A stretch of DNA of 64,000 nucleotides from assembly GCF_900996245.1 (NCBI RefSeq), contig NZ_CAAJGK010000052.1, forward strand, positions 372,001 through 436,000. Reading direction: 5' to 3'. This document shows, piece by piece, positions 62,168 to 64,000 of this stretch (position 1 is the first letter of the stretch; each line of letters opens with the position of its first letter). Source of the stretch: Paraburkholderia sp. BCC1886. Lineage in GTDB: Bacteria > Pseudomonadota > Gammaproteobacteria > Burkholderiales > Burkholderiaceae. The translations under genes were made by a program, and so were the position numbers. Under the pieces are notes generated by a model that was not told the origin of the DNA, ran no database searches, and saw only the letters and a program-made list of their open reading frames with translations.

Positions 62168-62390
62168 GAAATCGAGTCAGCTTGTTAACTGTTACTACGT
62201 ATACATACGGTAAACCTGTAAACAGAAAGACCGCGGTGATCTGGAAGCAGCAGCAAGAACTCGTCACGTTTAAAACCCGCGGCAAATCGCCCCCTTAAGC
62301 AAAGCCCTCGACCAAACCGTCAATCACCGCAAAAAGGTCGCTTTTTCCGCAACTCGTGAAGATAACGTACGTTTTTACCGTTTTGCCAGC

Positions 62391-62749
62391 AGGTTCATGT
62401 CTTTTCGGTCGAGCCTGAAAAAGCTATGGCACAATCGCCGTTCTTTTTCCGCGTGGTGCCTGCCTCTCACGGCACACGCAGCAACGGAACGGTGCCGGCC
62501 AATCAGAATCTGAGTCAAACACGCCGGCTTCTTCACCGTGCCGTGCCGGATGCCACGCCGCACGCCTGAATGCGCCCGGCGCCGAGCGGCTGCGGCGCGT
62601 ACCGATCATCCGATCGTAGACAACTCGCAACGCCTGTCACGCGAAGCGATCGCGACAGTGAGCGCCCATCGCGCTCACTCGGCCGCCGGTGTGCGCCGGC
62701 TCGCGTCCGTTCGTCTGTCTGCTGTTGCGGCAAAGGAGAGCTCATCACG
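62391..62749. other. Intergenic region upstream of the antiporter
   Basis: These ~360 bp are GC-rich on the right. I see no credible gene. It should hold the antiporter promoter, but no clear -35/-10 pair stands out. Confidence 0.4.
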
Positions 62750-63955
62750 ATGAATTCGGCGTTTTCGTTTTTCCCCGCGTGGCCGCTCGCCCCCGACGCC
62801 ATTTTTTGGGCGGGTCTGGCTTTGCTTGCCGCCGGTTTGTGCGGCGAATTGTGTTATCGCGCGTGGCGTCTGCCGCGCATTTCCGGTTATGCCGTTATCG
62901 GGCTGATTGCCGGCGCGGCCGGCTTCGGCGTAATCGACGCCAATTCCGCCGGCGCTGCGCGCCCTTTGCTCGACGTCGCACTCGGTCTGCTGCTATTCGA
63001 ACTGGGCAGCCGCCTCGACTTGCGCTGGATTCGCCGTAACCCATGGCTGATTCTTTCCAGCATCGCAGAAGCCACACTCACTTTCGTGCTGGTTCTGCCG
63101 GTTCTGCTGTTCCTGCACGTTCCGTTGATGGTGGCCACGGTGCTCGCCGCCATCGCGATGGCCACCTCGCCCGCCATGGTGATTCAGCTCAAAACCGAAT
63201 TGCGCGCGGAAGGCCAGGTCACCCAACGTCTGTTGACGCTGACCGCGTTGAACAGCATGTACGCGGTCGTTATCGAAAAACTCGTGTCGAGCTGGCTGCA
63301 TCAGGAAATCTACGGCAACGTTTTCGCGACCATCCTGCAGCCGCTGTATCTGCTGGTCGGCTCGCTCGTTCTGGCTTATCTGCTCGCTCGCACCTGTACG
63401 TTGTTCTACCGTCGCCTGAACATGCACGACGAGCACTCGTTCGTCGCGCTATTCGGTCTCGTGCTGCTGGCCATTGCGGTCGCGCATCTGTTCAAGCTGT
63501 CGACGATTCTCGCGCTGCTCGCCGCCGGCATCATCGTTAAAAATCACGAGGCGCGTCCGCAGTTGTGGCCTCAGCATTTCGGCACGGCCGGCTGGCTGCT
63601 CACCGTAATTCTGTTCGTGCTGACGCTGACGTCGTTCGAATGGAAAGACATTGCGCTCGGCGGGGTGGCCGCACTGGGTCTGATCGTTGCGCGTCTGGTG
63701 GCGAAACTCGTCGGCGTGCTCGCCTTCGCGAGGCCAAGCGGGTTGAACTGGAAGCAGGGGCTCGCGCTCGGGCTATCGCTTTCACCCATGTCGGCACTCG
63801 CGTATCTGCTGGTCGACGATACCTACAACCTTTATCCGAATTTCGATCCGCAACTGCGCGCGATCGTCATGTGTTCGATCGTCGTGCTGCAGATTCTCGG
63901 GCCGTGGCTCGTGTATCGCAGCCTCGCGTTGGTGAACGAACGGCGCGAAGAGTAA
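62750..63955 (+). CDS. CPA2-family cation/proton antiporter (Kef/NapA-like membrane domain)
   Basis: It encodes 401 aa from MNSAFSFFPAWPL, with AAGGAGAG upstream; the longer frame to the left is not needed. There are ~11-12 membrane helices, with CPA2-like RISGYAVIGLIAGAAGFGVI, LLDVALGLLLFELGSRLDL and MATSPAMVIQLKTEL. It ends without TrkA-N domains. It probably exchanges K+ or Na+ for protons. Confidence 0.85.
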   Translation: MNSAFSFFPAWPLAPDAIFWAGLALLAAGLCGELCYRAWRLPRISGYAVIGLIAGAAGFGVIDANSAGAARPLLDVALGLLLFELGSRLDLRWIRRNPWLILSSIAEATLTFVLVLPVLLFLHVPLMVATVLAAIAMATSPAMVIQLKTELRAEGQVTQRLLTLTALNSMYAVVIEKLVSSWLHQEIYGNVFATILQPLYLLVGSLVLAYLLARTCTLFYRRLNMHDEHSFVALFGLVLLAIAVAHLFKLSTILALLAAGIIVKNHEARPQLWPQHFGTAGWLLTVILFVLTLTSFEWKDIALGGVAALGLIVARLVAKLVGVLAFARPSGLNWKQGLALGLSLSPMSALAYLLVDDTYNLYPNFDPQLRAIVMCSIVVLQILGPWLVYRSLALVNERREE

Positions 63956-64000
63956 TTCCAATTTATAAGCTTCAAACACGGCCGGGTATCTGACACCTCC

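Larger units (their letters stand above)
61950..62390. other. Putative chromosomal replication origin (oriC)
   Basis: The gene-free region between mnmC and the antiporter has three strong DnaA boxes: TTATCCACC at 61964-61972 and, in reverse, TTATCCACA at 61979-61987 and forward at 62159-62167. Weaker TGTGGA-type sites lie at 62013 and 62024. AT-richer stretches (62180-62225 and 62329-62387) could unwind. HU is encoded nearby. No other place in the window has more than one strong box. I recall low locus numbers for gsp genes in B. pseudomallei chromosome 1, which fits an origin here. Confidence 0.6.

Noticed and set aside
1..64000. tRNA or rRNA genes, and a parS site
   Set aside because: I saw no cloverleaf-like sequence, rRNA signature or clear parS palindrome by reading; a tRNA scan would be decisive.

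Overview
The window looks like the origin-proximal part of the main chromosome of a Burkholderia-type betaproteobacterium, most likely Paraburkholderia. The coding sequence is GC-rich. The gene order gyrB-dnaN-dnaA / rpmH-rnpA-yidD-yidC-mnmE, the complete Wsp surface-sensing operon, the general secretory (gsp) cluster and the cobW-hup-mnmC block all fit that group. This assignment rests on gene content and order as I know them; no database was searched.

Layout. 1-1.7 kb is a lower-GC accessory edge, with the C-terminus of a helicase/Vsr-like nuclease of the DUF3320 type facing a DUF429-like protein. 1.7-7.3 kb is gyrB, dnaN and dnaA on the minus strand. 7.7-12.7 kb is rpmH, rnpA, yidD, yidC, a small HTH repressor on the opposite strand, and mnmE. 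12.8-13.9 kb is a phage-type integrase at the 3' end of mnmE that has lost its catalytic tyrosine. 14.9-23.9 kb is wspABCDEFR. 24-25.6 kb holds a HIT hydrolase, a small membrane protein, a possible small RNA and a small secreted protein. 25.8-34.0 kb is a sugar-acid dehydratase with AraFGH-type ABC transport genes, an aldehyde-dehydrogenase-like protein without its catalytic Cys, and a divergent LysR regulator. 34-39.6 kb is yaeQ, ada, alkA, gshA and a lipoprotein. 39.6-44.3 kb is a MarR/MFS/outer-membrane-factor efflux set. 44.4-56.7 kb is the type II secretion cluster gspN-G, gspC (opposite strand) and gspF-E-D. 57-64 kb is a lytic transglycosylase, a CobW metal chaperone, HU, mnmC, a DnaA-box-rich intergenic region and a CPA2 antiporter.

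How genes work together. WspA-F form a chemosensory-like pathway that phosphorylates the diguanylate cyclase WspR. AraFGH would import a pentose whose aldonate the dehydratase would process. GspC-N with GspD form the secretion channel and pseudopilus machine. Ada and AlkA are translationally coupled alkylation-repair genes.

Most notable points. (1) The strongest DnaA-box cluster is between mnmC and the antiporter, about 54 kb from dnaA, and is the better oriC candidate. (2) A pair of inverted ~180-bp repeats has split gspJ from gspK and now supplies the start of GspK. (3) The aldehyde dehydrogenase of the arabinose cluster has lost both the catalytic Cys and the oxyanion-hole Asn. (4) The integrase at mnmE is a decayed remnant. 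I did not find an obviously new multi-gene system; the left-edge helicase-nuclease pair and the repressor with its palindromic sites are the least explained pieces.
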